Shown here: positions 22,852 through 31,003 of the stretch, piece after piece
Numbering within the stretch: the first letter of the stretch is position 1
Layout: every line of letters starts with the position of its first letter
Source: Nocardioides aromaticivorans
Lineage (GTDB): Bacteria > Actinomycetota > Actinomycetes > Propionibacteriales > Nocardioidaceae
Reading direction: 5' to 3'
Length of the DNA stretch: 64,000 nucleotides
Assembly: GCF_013408525.1 (NCBI RefSeq)
Contig: NZ_JACBZM010000001.1
Location: forward strand, 1,922,001-1,986,000
Notes under the pieces: model-generated
What the model saw: only the letters and a program-made list of their open reading frames with translations
The model's database searches: none
What the model was told of the DNA's origin: nothing
Made by a program: the position numbers and the translations under genes

Positions 22852-25425
22852 TCACCCCCGCGACGGTCCGGCCTCGACACAGGCGCCGACCGGCGCGGCC
22901 GGACCGGCCGGGTGGTCGTCGAGCGCGCCCGTCGCCCGGGACCGGCCGAGGTTCCACTCCAGCCAGTTGTCGCCGCCGGTCTCCCGTCCGCCGAGCGCGC
23001 AACGGCGCTCGTCGCCGGTGAGCTCGGTGAGCACCGGGACCGCGTCGTCGGAGAGCCCGGCGAGGTAGGTCCAGTCCACACGACCGGTCTCGGCGTACCG
23101 GTCGAGGTTGTGGCGGGCGATCCACGCGTCGGGGTTGGCGAGGGCCAGGCCGAGGAGGGCGACGGCCCCGCTGACCAGGGCGAAGCGCGGCAGCCAGCCG
23201 GAGCGCAGCGCCACACCGCTCACCAGCACCGCGAGCACGAGCAGCCCGAGCCAGCCCTCGAAGACGTCGACGAGCAGTCGCAGCCGGGTGAAGCCGTAGG
23301 CCTCCTGGTAGACCTGCATCCGGTGCAGCGCCGACGCCACGACCACCAGCGTCTCGACGCACAGCACGCCGAGGGCGAGCCGCAGCCAGAGCCGGTCGGA
23401 CGCGGTCTCGCGCGACGCCTTGCGCCCGGCCGCCCAGATGACGAGCAGGGTCAGCGCGGTCGCGATGGTCAGCTGGGCGAAGCCCTCGTGGACGTACTCC
23501 GCATAGGTGAGTCCCGTCGTACGACGGAGGTAGTCGTGCCCGCCGAAGGCCACGGTCGCCTGCGCCGCGAAGAAGACCGCGAACACCCCGACGACGAAGC
23601 CGACCGGGACGAGCCACTCGTAGCGGCGCGCCACCGCACTGGTGCGGGAGCCCTCGCCGTCGACGCGCGGCGGGTTGAGCGCGAGGTACGCCGCCGCGAG
23701 GACCGTGCCCGCGACCGCGACGGAGACGAACGCCCGCAGCGCGAAGGTCTCGCGGGCCAGGTCGGGGACGACCGCGTCGAACCACTCCGCCACGAGCGCG
23801 TCGGCCGAGGCGAAGAGCGCACCGAAGACGACCAGGCCGCCGAGCGACCAGAGCGCCGTGCGCACCATCGCCATGCCGTGGCCCAGGCCGGGGAGCGCGG
23901 TCAGGGTGCGGCCCAGCCAGGGCAGGCCGCGCAGGCCGGCGAGCGGCCACATCAGCCCGGCGACGAGGAAGCCGCCGAGGCTGCGGCCGCGCGTCACGCC
24001 GCACACGCACAGCGCCGCACCGGCCAGCAGGCAGGGCACCACGATCCACTCCGCGTCGCGCAGCAGCGTCGTACCGGCGAGCAGGACGCAGAGGCCCGCG
24101 CACGCCAGCGTGAACGGGTCGCGCCGGTCCCGGCTCGCGGCCAGTACGACGCCGCCGGCGGCGAGGAGGACGAGGAAGGTGCCCAGGCCGAGGGCGCGGT
24201 CGGGCAGCAGCATCCCGCCCAGCACCCCGACGCCGAGGGCCCCGGCCAGGAGGCCGACCCGGGCGGGCACGTCGTCGGGCCAGAAGCCGACGAGCAGGTC
24301 GTCGGCGACCGGCGGGGCCGCCGCCGGGGCGGGGACGGGTGCGGGGACGACGGGCGGGGGTGCGGGCACGGCCTGCTCCTGGCTGCGTTCGGAGGTGGGG
24401 GGACGGGACGAAGGACGGGGCGAGGGCTCGAGGGGCAGGTCGACGACGACCCGTGCTCCCCCGGCTCCCGGGCCGGGATCGGCGAAGCCGATGGCACCGC
24501 CGTGCAGGTCGCTCACCCAGCGGGCGATGGCCAGGCCGAGGCCGGTCCCACCCCCGCCGGACGTGTCGCCGAGGGTGCCGAAGGGCTCGAAGACCCGCTC
24601 GCGGTCGGCCGGGTCGACGCCCGGCCCCGCGTCGCGGACCTCCACCCGGTAGCGGTCACCGCGGCGGGTCACGTCGATGGCGACCGTGCCGCCGGCCGGG
24701 CTGTGCCGGGAGGCGTTGTCGAGGAGGTTGGCGACCAGCTGGTGCAGCCGGGCGGGGTCGGCGGTGACCACCAGCGCCGGGGGCTCGACGCGGACGTCGT
24801 ACCGGACGTCGCGCCCCGACGTGCGGGCCTCCGCGACCGCGGCGTCGATCAGCCCGGCCACGGCCACCGGCCGCGGAGCGAGCGGCGCCTTCCCGGCGTC
24901 GACCCGCGCCAGGTCGAGCAGGTCGTCGACGAGTCCGCTCATCCGCTCGGCCTGGGCGAGCGCCGTCCCGAGGGCCGCGGGGTCCTGCGGCGCGACCCCG
25001 TCGACGACGTTCTCCAGCACGGCTCGCAGGCCGGCGAGCGGGGTGCGCAGCTCGTGGCTGACGTTGGCGACCAGCTCACGGCGCTGCCGGTCCACCCCGG
25101 CCAGGTCGCGCGCCATCGTGTTGAAGGCGCGGGCGAGCTGGCCGACCTCGTCGCGCGACGTCTCGGCGATCCGGACGTCGTAGTCACCCCGCGCCATCTG
25201 CCGGGCGGCGCGCGTCATCTGGCGCAGCGGCGAGGTCATCCCCACCGCGAGCAGCTGGGTCAGCGCGAGCGCGAGGCCGATGGTGACCGGGATCCCCAGC
25301 CAGACCGGCACTCCTCCCGCGTTGCCCAGCGAGGCGACGACCGCCGCGACCGTCGAGCTGATGGCCACCAGCAGGCCGAGCTTGACCTTCAGCGAGGCGA
25401 CCCGCGCCAGGGGCTCACTGCTCAC
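22852..25425 (-). CDS. Histidine kinase fused to a polytopic DUF4173-like membrane domain
   Basis: The 857-residue protein has two N-terminal membrane helices, HAMP (about residues 60-112, SPLRQMTRAARQMARGDYDV), HisKA with VSHELRTPLAGL near 121, and an ATPase domain (NLLDNASRHSP, DAGPGVDP, GGTGLGLAIARW). A Pro/Ala-rich linker (VVPAPVPAPAAAPP) follows, then about 450 residues with ten or more membrane helices, similar to DUF4173/DUF4153 proteins (for example NPPRVDGEG, YAEYVHEGFAQL). In most genomes these are separate genes, so this is a natural fusion. GTG 25425 overlaps the response regulator stop (GTGA). The membrane part may sense or transport something that the kinase reports. Confidence 0.87.
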   Translation of the reverse strand: MSSEPLARVASLKVKLGLLVAISSTVAAVVASLGNAGGVPVWLGIPVTIGLALALTQLLAVGMTSPLRQMTRAARQMARGDYDVRIAETSRDEVGQLARAFNTMARDLAGVDRQRRELVANVSHELRTPLAGLRAVLENVVDGVAPQDPAALGTALAQAERMSGLVDDLLDLARVDAGKAPLAPRPVAVAGLIDAAVAEARTSGRDVRYDVRVEPPALVVTADPARLHQLVANLLDNASRHSPAGGTVAIDVTRRGDRYRVEVRDAGPGVDPADRERVFEPFGTLGDTSGGGGTGLGLAIARWVSDLHGGAIGFADPGPGAGGARVVVDLPLEPSPRPSSRPPTSERSQEQAVPAPPPVVPAPVPAPAAAPPVADDLLVGFWPDDVPARVGLLAGALGVGVLGGMLLPDRALGLGTFLVLLAAGGVVLAASRDRRDPFTLACAGLCVLLAGTTLLRDAEWIVVPCLLAGAALCVCGVTRGRSLGGFLVAGLMWPLAGLRGLPWLGRTLTALPGLGHGMAMVRTALWSLGGLVVFGALFASADALVAEWFDAVVPDLARETFALRAFVSVAVAGTVLAAAYLALNPPRVDGEGSRTSAVARRYEWLVPVGFVVGVFAVFFAAQATVAFGGHDYLRRTTGLTYAEYVHEGFAQLTIATALTLLVIWAAGRKASRETASDRLWLRLALGVLCVETLVVVASALHRMQVYQEAYGFTRLRLLVDVFEGWLGLLVLAVLVSGVALRSGWLPRFALVSGAVALLGLALANPDAWIARHNLDRYAETGRVDWTYLAGLSDDAVPVLTELTGDERRCALGGRETGGDNWLEWNLGRSRATGALDDHPAGPAAPVGACVEAGPSRG

Positions 25426-26138
25426 GGTGCGGTCCCCGGCGCGTCCGTCTCGAGCGCGTAGCCCACGCCGTGGGCCGTGCGTACGACGCCCGGGCCGACC
25501 TTCGCGCGCAGCCCCTTCACGTGGCTGTCGACCGTGCGGGTGCCGGTCGCGCCGTCCCAGCCCCACACCTCGGCGAGCAGCTTCTCGCGGGTCACCACGG
25601 CACCGGGGGCGGCGGCGAGGCAGACCAGCAGGTCGAGCTCGGTCGGCGTCAGGTGCACCTCGGTCTCACCCCGCCAGACCCGCCGGGCCGGGACGTCGAC
25701 CCGCAGGTCGCCGACCTGCAGCACTTCGCCGCGCGCGAGCGCCGCGGCCCGGTCGACACGGCGCAGCAGCGCGGAGACCCGGGCGACCAGCTCGCGCATC
25801 CGGAACGGCTTGATCAGGTAGTCGTCCGCGCCGACGCCGAGCCCGACGAGCAGGTCGGACTCCTCGGCGCGCGCCGTCAGCATCAGCACGGGCACCGGCC
25901 GGTCGACCTGGATCCGCCGGCAGACCTCGTGTCCGTCGAAGCCGGGCAGCATCACGTCGAGGACGACCGCGTCGGGGCGGTGCTCCGCGCACGCCGCGAC
26001 CGCGCCCGGTCCGTCCCAGGCGCGCGCGACGTCGTACCCCTCGGCGACGAAGCGGTCGGACACGGCCTGGTTGATGACCGGGTCGTCCTCGACCACGAGG
26101 AGGCGGCGGCGTGCGCCGGCGAGGGGCCCGTTGCTCAT
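25422..26138 (-). CDS. OmpR-family response regulator
   Basis: The 238-residue protein has a receiver domain with VVEDDPVINQAVS, phospho-Asp in VVLDVMLPGFDG and Lys in IKPFRMREL. A C-terminal winged helix contains LTPTELDLLVCLA and TVDSHVKGLRAKVG. It is the upstream, translationally coupled partner of the fused kinase. A TAGCCT element 6 nt before ATG 26138 suggests a leaderless mRNA. Confidence 0.92.
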   Translation of the reverse strand: MSNGPLAGARRRLLVVEDDPVINQAVSDRFVAEGYDVARAWDGPGAVAACAEHRPDAVVLDVMLPGFDGHEVCRRIQVDRPVPVLMLTARAEESDLLVGLGVGADDYLIKPFRMRELVARVSALLRRVDRAAALARGEVLQVGDLRVDVPARRVWRGETEVHLTPTELDLLVCLAAAPGAVVTREKLLAEVWGWDGATGTRTVDSHVKGLRAKVGPGVVRTAHGVGYALETDAPGTAP

Positions 26139-26144
26139 GGTTCG

Positions 26145-26150
26145 AGGCTA
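26145..26150 (-). promoter_or_regulatory. -10 element of the response-regulator/kinase operon
   Basis: Minus-strand TAGCCT ends 6 nt before ATG 26138. Confidence 0.55.
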
Positions 26151-26222
26151 CGAGCGCCGGCCGCCGGGTTGTGGGGACGACGTGTGGAGGTTCTGTGCGG
26201 ATCGCCCGGGGGCGCGCCGGAC

Positions 26223-26837
26223 TCAGCCGGCGAGCAGCACCGGCATCAGCTCGACCACCTGGGCGCGCAGCTCGTCGAGCACGCCCTCGCGCCCGCAGAG
26301 GTAGGCCAGCAGCGCCTGCTGGAAGAGGCCGTCCAGCAGCCCGTAGGCCACCGACGGCAGCATCGCGGGCTCACGCCCGGCGAGCTCGGCGTAGGTGCTC
26401 ACGACCCGCCAGATCATGTCCTCGAGGGTCTTGTCGATCTGCAGCACGGCCTCGCGCAGGGACTCCTCGAACATGCTCTGCGAGCGCAGGTCGTACCAGA
26501 GCCGGTGCATCGGCGCTTCCTCGACGATCGTCTCGACGAGCTTGTCGGCGAAGCCGGTGACCAGCTCGTCGGCGGTGGTCGCGTCGGCCACCACGCCGTC
26601 GTACCGGTGCACGCAGGTGGCCTTGTACTGCCGCACGCAGTAGACGATCAGCTCGAGCTTGTCGTGGAAGTAGTAGTGGACGACGCCGTGGGAGAACTCC
26701 GAGTTGTTCGCGATCTCGCGCAGGCTGGCGCGGGCGTAGCCGAGCTCGCCGAGGGTCCGCAGGGCGGAGTCGGCCAGTGCGCGGCGGCGCTCGTCGTGCT
26801 TGTCAGCAGGCGTACGACGAGCCGTGGCAGTCGTCAT
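26223..26837 (-). CDS. TetR-family regulator of the SDR/acyl-CoA ligase operon
   Basis: The 204-residue protein has an N-terminal helix-turn-helix (DSALRTLGELGYARASLREI, NNSEFSHGVVHYYFHDKLEL) and a helical C-terminal domain. The YYFHDKLEL signature occurs in regulators of acyl-CoA and lipid catabolism such as FadR/KstR2-like proteins, and the ligand is plausibly an acyl-CoA made by the divergent operon. Palindromes between 26867 and 26930 are candidate operators. ATG 26837 is 8 nt from a TAGCCT element. Confidence 0.87.
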   Translation of the reverse strand: MTTATARRTPADKHDERRRALADSALRTLGELGYARASLREIANNSEFSHGVVHYYFHDKLELIVYCVRQYKATCVHRYDGVVADATTADELVTGFADKLVETIVEEAPMHRLWYDLRSQSMFEESLREAVLQIDKTLEDMIWRVVSTYAELAGREPAMLPSVAYGLLDGLFQQALLAYLCGREGVLDELRAQVVELMPVLLAG

Positions 26838-26845
26838 GGGGCCCG

Positions 26846-26851
26846 AGGCTA
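26846..26851 (-). promoter_or_regulatory. -10 element of tetR (26223-26837)
   Basis: Minus-strand TAGCCT ends 8 nt before ATG 26837. Confidence 0.5.
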
Positions 26852-26866
26852 CCGGCTCGGCGGCCC

Positions 26867-26930
26867 TTTGTGACCGGGTGACAAACAAAAATCTTGACGT
26901 TTGTCCAGAAAAGTCTTGACGACTGTCAAG
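26867..26930. promoter_or_regulatory. Operator/promoter region of the SDR operon
   Basis: Three elements lie in 64 bp: a dyad with arms TTTGT and ACAAA (26867-26885), CTTGACGTTTGTCCAG (26893-26908) and the palindrome CTTGACGACTGTCAAG (26915-26930). The last two share CTTGACG..TGTC.AG and are exactly 22 bp apart, about two helical turns, as expected for paired TetR dimers. TTGACG in either copy could also be a -35 box. Confidence 0.65.
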
Positions 26931-27002
26931 GAGGAGGAGTTGTGTGGCCCACGTCACCCCCTGACACCCACGGGACACCCACCGACGAAGGAGTCGCACC
27001 CC

Positions 27003-27791
27003 ATGACTGACCTCGAACTCGCCGGCCGCAAGGCGCTCGTCACCGGCGGCGCCCAGGGCCTGGGCAAGAAGTTCGCCGAGTACCTCACCGCCGCGGGCGC
27101 GACCGTCGTGGTCGCCGACCTGCAGGACGAGAAGGGCAAGGAGGTGGCCGAGTCCATCGGCGGCACCTTCGTCCACCTCGACGTCACCGACGACGCGTCG
27201 TGGGAGGCCGCGGTCGCCCAGGCGGTCAGCGAGGTCGGCGGGCTCGACATCCTCGTCAACAACGCCGGCATCGAGATCGCCAGCCTCTTCATCAACCTGG
27301 ACCCCGACGTCGCGCGCCGGATCTTCGACGTCAACGTCGTCGGCACCTCCCTCGGCATCAAGCACGCCTTCCGGACCATGGGCCCCGGCGGCGCCGCGGG
27401 CAACGGCGGCTCGGTCATCAACGTCGCCTCGGTCGCCGCCCACATCGCCTTCCCGGCCCTGTCGCAGTACTCCGCCTCCAAGTCGGCCGTCGACCGGATC
27501 ACCCGGATCGCCGCGATGGAGGCCGGCAAGCTCGGCCTCGGCGTCCGGGTCAACTGCGTCGCCCCCGGCCTGATCCCCAACGAGATGGGCGCGGGCCTGG
27601 CCAACGAGCTCACCGCCATGGGCCTCTTCGAGTCGGCCGAGGCCGCCGTCGGCCAGGTCGTCGAGCTCACGCCGTCGGGCGGGCTGGCCACCGAGGGGGA
27701 CATCGCCGAGGCCGTCGTCTTCCTCGCCTCCGACCGCTCGAAGTTCATCAACGGCGTCGACCTGTCGGTCGACGGCGGCATGGGAATGTGA
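27003..27791 (+). CDS. Short-chain dehydrogenase/reductase
   Basis: The 262-residue protein is a classical SDR: cofactor motif TGGAQGLGKKFAEYL (TGxxxGxG), Asp38-type acid after the second strand (VVVADLQ, favouring NAD), NNAG in ILVNNAGIEIAS, the catalytic Ser/Tyr/Lys in NVASVAAHIAF and YSASKSAVDRI, and C-terminal FINGVDLSVDGGMGM. A GAAGGAG site precedes ATG 27003. It is the first gene of a three-gene operon with a saccharopine-dehydrogenase-like protein and an acyl-CoA ligase, so its substrate is probably a hydroxyacyl or cyclic alcohol intermediate. Confidence 0.92.
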   Translation: MTDLELAGRKALVTGGAQGLGKKFAEYLTAAGATVVVADLQDEKGKEVAESIGGTFVHLDVTDDASWEAAVAQAVSEVGGLDILVNNAGIEIASLFINLDPDVARRIFDVNVVGTSLGIKHAFRTMGPGGAAGNGGSVINVASVAAHIAFPALSQYSASKSAVDRITRIAAMEAGKLGLGVRVNCVAPGLIPNEMGAGLANELTAMGLFESAEAAVGQVVELTPSGGLATEGDIAEAVVFLASDRSKFINGVDLSVDGGMGM

Positions 27792-27804
27792 AGGAGACCC
27801 ACCC

Positions 27805-28932
27805 ATGAGCACCAAGCCCGTCATCGTCTACGGCGCCTCCGGCTACACCGGCCGCCTCATCTGCGAGTACCTCCGCGAGTTCGGCGTCCCCTTCGTGGCC
27901 GCCGGCCGCGACGAGGGCAAGCTCAAGGCCTCGATGGAGGCCCACGTCCCCGGCATCGAGACCGCGGACTACGAGATCGTCCAGGTCGACCACACCGTCG
28001 AGGCGCTCACCGAGCTCTTCCGCGGCGCGTCGGTCGTGTGCAACACGGTCGGCCCGTTCAGCAAGTACGGACCCGAGGTGGTCGAGGCCTGCCTCGCCGC
28101 CGGCACCCACTACCTCGACACCACCGGTGAGCAGGACTGGCTGGTCACCTGCGACGAGAAGTACGGCGCCGACTTCGCCGCCGCCGGCCTCCTCCTCTCC
28201 CCCGGCATCGCGCAGATGTACACGACCGGCGAGATCGCCGCGGAGCTGTGCCTGGAGAAGCCGGGCCTGGACACCCTCGACATCGCGGTGTTCTGGGGGG
28301 GATCCCCCACGATCGCCTCCACGCAGACCATCCTGGTCAACGCCGCGACGTCGAGGGCCCACTACCTGCAGCAGAACCAGTACGTCGAGTTCGACCCCAC
28401 GCAGGGGCTCGTCTCGCTCGTCGTACCGGGGCAGCACGAGCTGGCGCTGTCGCTGCCGTGGGGCGGCACGTCCCACCCGGTCTGGTACCGCAAGGACCCG
28501 CGGGTCGCGAACTGCAAGGCACAGGGCGGCGTCTTCAACGCGGCGCTGATGAACGGCGTCCCGCAGATCGTGGCCGGCGCGCTCGAGGCGACCAAGGACA
28601 TGAACGAGGAGGAGCGCGACCAGGCGCTCACCGCCACCGCGGCGCAGGTGATGAACCAGATGCCGCCGCGCGAGAACCCGCGGCTCAACAAGTCGCTCGA
28701 CTCCGTGCACGCCTCGGGCCCGCTCGGCCGCGCGCACTGCGTCATCCACGGCAACCAGAACTACAAGCAGACCGGGCTCCTGCAGGCCTACGCGGCGTAC
28801 TCGCTCCTGCAGCAGCCGCCGCTGCGGGTCGGGTTCGCCTCGGGCTGCAAGGCGTTCGGCCACCGCGAGCTGCTGGGCCAGCTGCGGGCGTTCGGCCTGG
28901 TCTCCGAGCCGGTCCTCACCGTGGAGGGCTGA
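27805..28932 (+). CDS. Saccharopine-dehydrogenase-like NAD(P) oxidoreductase (DUF5938 type)
   Basis: The 375-residue protein begins PVIVYGASGYTGRLICEYL, a Rossmann GxSGxxG motif as in saccharopine dehydrogenase and trans-acting enoyl reductases. It continues with VVCNTVGPFSKYGPEVVEAC and GTHYLDTTGEQDW, conserved in that family. The C-terminal half (YLQQNQYVEFDP, VWYRKDPRVANCKAQGG) differs from true saccharopine dehydrogenase and fits the DUF5938-type proteins. It lies 13 bp after the SDR gene. A role in reducing an activated intermediate of the same pathway is inferred. Confidence 0.8.
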   Translation: MSTKPVIVYGASGYTGRLICEYLREFGVPFVAAGRDEGKLKASMEAHVPGIETADYEIVQVDHTVEALTELFRGASVVCNTVGPFSKYGPEVVEACLAAGTHYLDTTGEQDWLVTCDEKYGADFAAAGLLLSPGIAQMYTTGEIAAELCLEKPGLDTLDIAVFWGGSPTIASTQTILVNAATSRAHYLQQNQYVEFDPTQGLVSLVVPGQHELALSLPWGGTSHPVWYRKDPRVANCKAQGGVFNAALMNGVPQIVAGALEATKDMNEEERDQALTATAAQVMNQMPPRENPRLNKSLDSVHASGPLGRAHCVIHGNQNYKQTGLLQAYAAYSLLQQPPLRVGFASGCKAFGHRELLGQLRAFGLVSEPVLTVEG

Positions 28933-28939
28933 GCCCGAC

Positions 28940-30508
28940 ATGACCAGACTGGTCGACTACCTGGACAAGGGGGCGTCGCTGGGGGGCGACGCGCCTTGCC
29001 TGGTCTGCGACGGGCGGACGTGGACGTACGACGAGGTGCGGGACCTCGCCGGACAGGTCGCGTCCGCCCTCGCAGGGCGGGGCGTCCGGCCCGGCGACAA
29101 GGTCGCCATCCTGTCCTCGAACGACCCGGTGGCCTTCACCTGCGTCTTCGGGATCAGCCGGGCCGGCGCCGTCTGGTGCCCGATCAACCCGCGCAACGAG
29201 GCCGACGAGAACCGCGAGCTGCTCGACCTCTTCGACTGCTCGGTGCTGATCTTCAAGGCCGCGTACGCCGACCTGGTGGACCGGATCCGCGGCGACCTGC
29301 CGAAGGTCACCACGCTGGTCTGCCTCGACGCCGACGTGGACTGGGCGCTGGGCTGGGAGGAGTTCCTGGCCACCCCGGTGGTCGAGGAGGTTGCGCAGCA
29401 ACCGTCACGAGACCCCCGGGCCGAGGACGACCTCGCCCTCATCGTCGGCACCGGCGGCACCACCGGCCGGCCCAAGGGCGTGATGCTCACCGGCGCCAAC
29501 ATCGAGACGATGACGGCGCTGACCCTCATCGGCTACCCGTGGCCCGACCGGCCGGCGCGGCCGACGTACCTCGCCCTGGCGCCGCTCACCCACGCGGCGG
29601 GCGTGCTCTGCTTCCCCGTGCTGACCCAGGGCGGCTCGATCGTCGTCATGCGGCAGCCGGACGTGGCGGGCTTCCTGGCCAACGTGGCGGAGCACCGGGT
29701 GACGCACACCTTCCTGCCGCCGACGCTGATCTACATGGTGCTCGACCACCCGGACCTGGAGAGAACGGACCTGAGCAGCCTCCAGTGCTTCTGGTACGGC
29801 GCCGCGCCCATGTCGGCGAAGCGGCTGGAGGAGGCGCTCACCCGCATCGGTCCGGTGATGGCGCAGCTCTTCGGCCAGACCGAGGCACCGATGATGATCT
29901 CCACGATGGCGCCGGCGGACCACTTCCGCGCCGACGGGAGCATCGCCCACGAACGGCTGTCATCGGCGGGGCGTCCTGCACCGCTGGTGACGGTCTCCAT
30001 CATGGACGGCGACGGCCGCGCCCTGCCCCAGGGCGAGCGCGGCGAGATCGTCGTGCGCAGCTCGCTGGTGATGCGCGGCTACTACAGGAACCCGGAGGCG
30101 ACGGCCGAGGCGTCGGCGCACGGCTGGCACCACACCGGCGACATCGGGTTCCTCGACGAGGAGGGCTTCCTCCACATCGTCGACCGCGCGAAGGACATGG
30201 TGATCACCGGCGGGTTCAACGTCTACTCCACCGAGGTCGAGCAGGCCCTGATGGCGCACCCCGCCGTCGCGGACTGCGCGGTCGTCGGCCTGCCCGACGA
30301 GAAGTGGGGCGAGCGCCTCACCGCCGTGCTGCAGCTGCGGCCCGGCCAGTCCGTCGAGGTCGGCGAGGTGCAGGCGTTCGTCAAGGAGCGGATCGGGAGC
30401 GTGAAGACACCGAAGCAGGTCGAGGTCTGGCCGGACCTGCCGCGGTCGAAGGTCGGCAAGGTGCTGAAGACGGAGGTGAAGGCACAGCTGGCCGGCGCGG
30501 GGGCCTAG
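28940..30508 (+). CDS. Acyl-CoA synthetase (class I adenylate-forming) with embedded palindromic element
   Basis: The 522-residue protein has the AMP-binding signature IVGTGGTTGRPKGVMLTG near residues 167-184, FGQTEAPM, HHTGDIGFLDEEGFLHIVDR, KDMVITGGFNVYSTEVEQAL and C-terminal PRSKVGKVLK with the catalytic Lys. It activates a carboxylic acid as acyl-CoA via acyl-AMP. Residues 146-159 (PVVEEVAQQPSRDP) come from the 42-bp element shared with the ankyrin lipoprotein and lie in the variable linker just before the P-loop, a tolerant position. It is the last gene of the TetR-controlled operon. The substrate is unknown. Confidence 0.9.
   Translation: MTRLVDYLDKGASLGGDAPCLVCDGRTWTYDEVRDLAGQVASALAGRGVRPGDKVAILSSNDPVAFTCVFGISRAGAVWCPINPRNEADENRELLDLFDCSVLIFKAAYADLVDRIRGDLPKVTTLVCLDADVDWALGWEEFLATPVVEEVAQQPSRDPRAEDDLALIVGTGGTTGRPKGVMLTGANIETMTALTLIGYPWPDRPARPTYLALAPLTHAAGVLCFPVLTQGGSIVVMRQPDVAGFLANVAEHRVTHTFLPPTLIYMVLDHPDLERTDLSSLQCFWYGAAPMSAKRLEEALTRIGPVMAQLFGQTEAPMMISTMAPADHFRADGSIAHERLSSAGRPAPLVTVSIMDGDGRALPQGERGEIVVRSSLVMRGYYRNPEATAEASAHGWHHTGDIGFLDEEGFLHIVDRAKDMVITGGFNVYSTEVEQALMAHPAVADCAVVGLPDEKWGERLTAVLQLRPGQSVEVGEVQAFVKERIGSVKTPKQVEVWPDLPRSKVGKVLKTEVKAQLAGAGA
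29375..29416 (+). repeat. 42-bp palindromic element in coding sequence, copy 2
   Basis: Identical over 42 bases to 7358-7399 (opposite strand in the window, same orientation relative to the host gene). It starts and ends on codon boundaries and encodes the same 14 residues, including the uncommon codons GTT, CAA, TCA and CGA. Confidence 0.92.
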
Positions 30509-30522
30509 GAGAGGACCCCACC

Positions 30523-30528
30523 TAGACT
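30523..30528 (+). promoter_or_regulatory. -10 element of DUF6153 gene
   Basis: TAGACT ends 8 nt before ATG 30537. Confidence 0.5.
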
Positions 30529-30536
30529 CGGGAGCG

Positions 30537-30920
30537 ATGTCGTCCCCCTCGCTCCCGAGTCGCCTCCCCGGCCTCGGCGCCCGCCTCCTGGTGACGGTCG
30601 CCGCGCTGGCCGGGCTGTTCGCGATGCACGGGCTGGCCGACCACCAGATGCCGTCGGCGCCCATCGCGGCCGCCGCCACGGCGGCGACGGACCACGGCGG
30701 GCACCACGAGCCCGAGCCGGGCATCCCGGCCTCGCACGGCGCCGCCGAGCTCTGCCTAGCCCTGCTGGGCCTGGCCTTCGTGCTGGTCGTGGCGCTCACG
30801 CGCGGGGGCGTGCTCCTCCGCCCGTCCCGCGGTACGACGACCCGCTGGAGCGCGCTCGCCCCGCGCGCCCGCTTCCGCGACCCACCCGACCTGTTCGGTC
30901 TCTCCGTCCAGCGCTGCTGA
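30537..30920 (+). CDS. DUF6153-like membrane protein with His-rich loop
   Basis: The 127-residue protein has two membrane helices (about residues 15-35 and 70-90). Between them is an external loop rich in His and Pro (DHGGHHEPEPGIPASHG) and the early motif MHGLADH. This layout matches DUF6153-type proteins found next to DUF305 genes, and metal (copper) handling is suspected from the His residues. It lies 83 bp upstream of a DUF305 lipoprotein in the same direction, which supports that link. A close TAGACT suggests its own leaderless promoter. Confidence 0.72.
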   Translation: MSSPSLPSRLPGLGARLLVTVAALAGLFAMHGLADHQMPSAPIAAAATAATDHGGHHEPEPGIPASHGAAELCLALLGLAFVLVVALTRGGVLLRPSRGTTTRWSALAPRARFRDPPDLFGLSVQRC

Positions 30921-31003
30921 GCGACGGGTGCCACCCGGGCGACGTCCGTCGTCCGGCGGCCCACGCCTGCCCACCAGCACGAGAGCACCCGGAAGAGAGA
31001 CCG

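Noticed and set aside
22912..25461. 849-codon plus-strand open frame
   Set aside because: It is antisense to the fused histidine kinase, whose motifs are complete.
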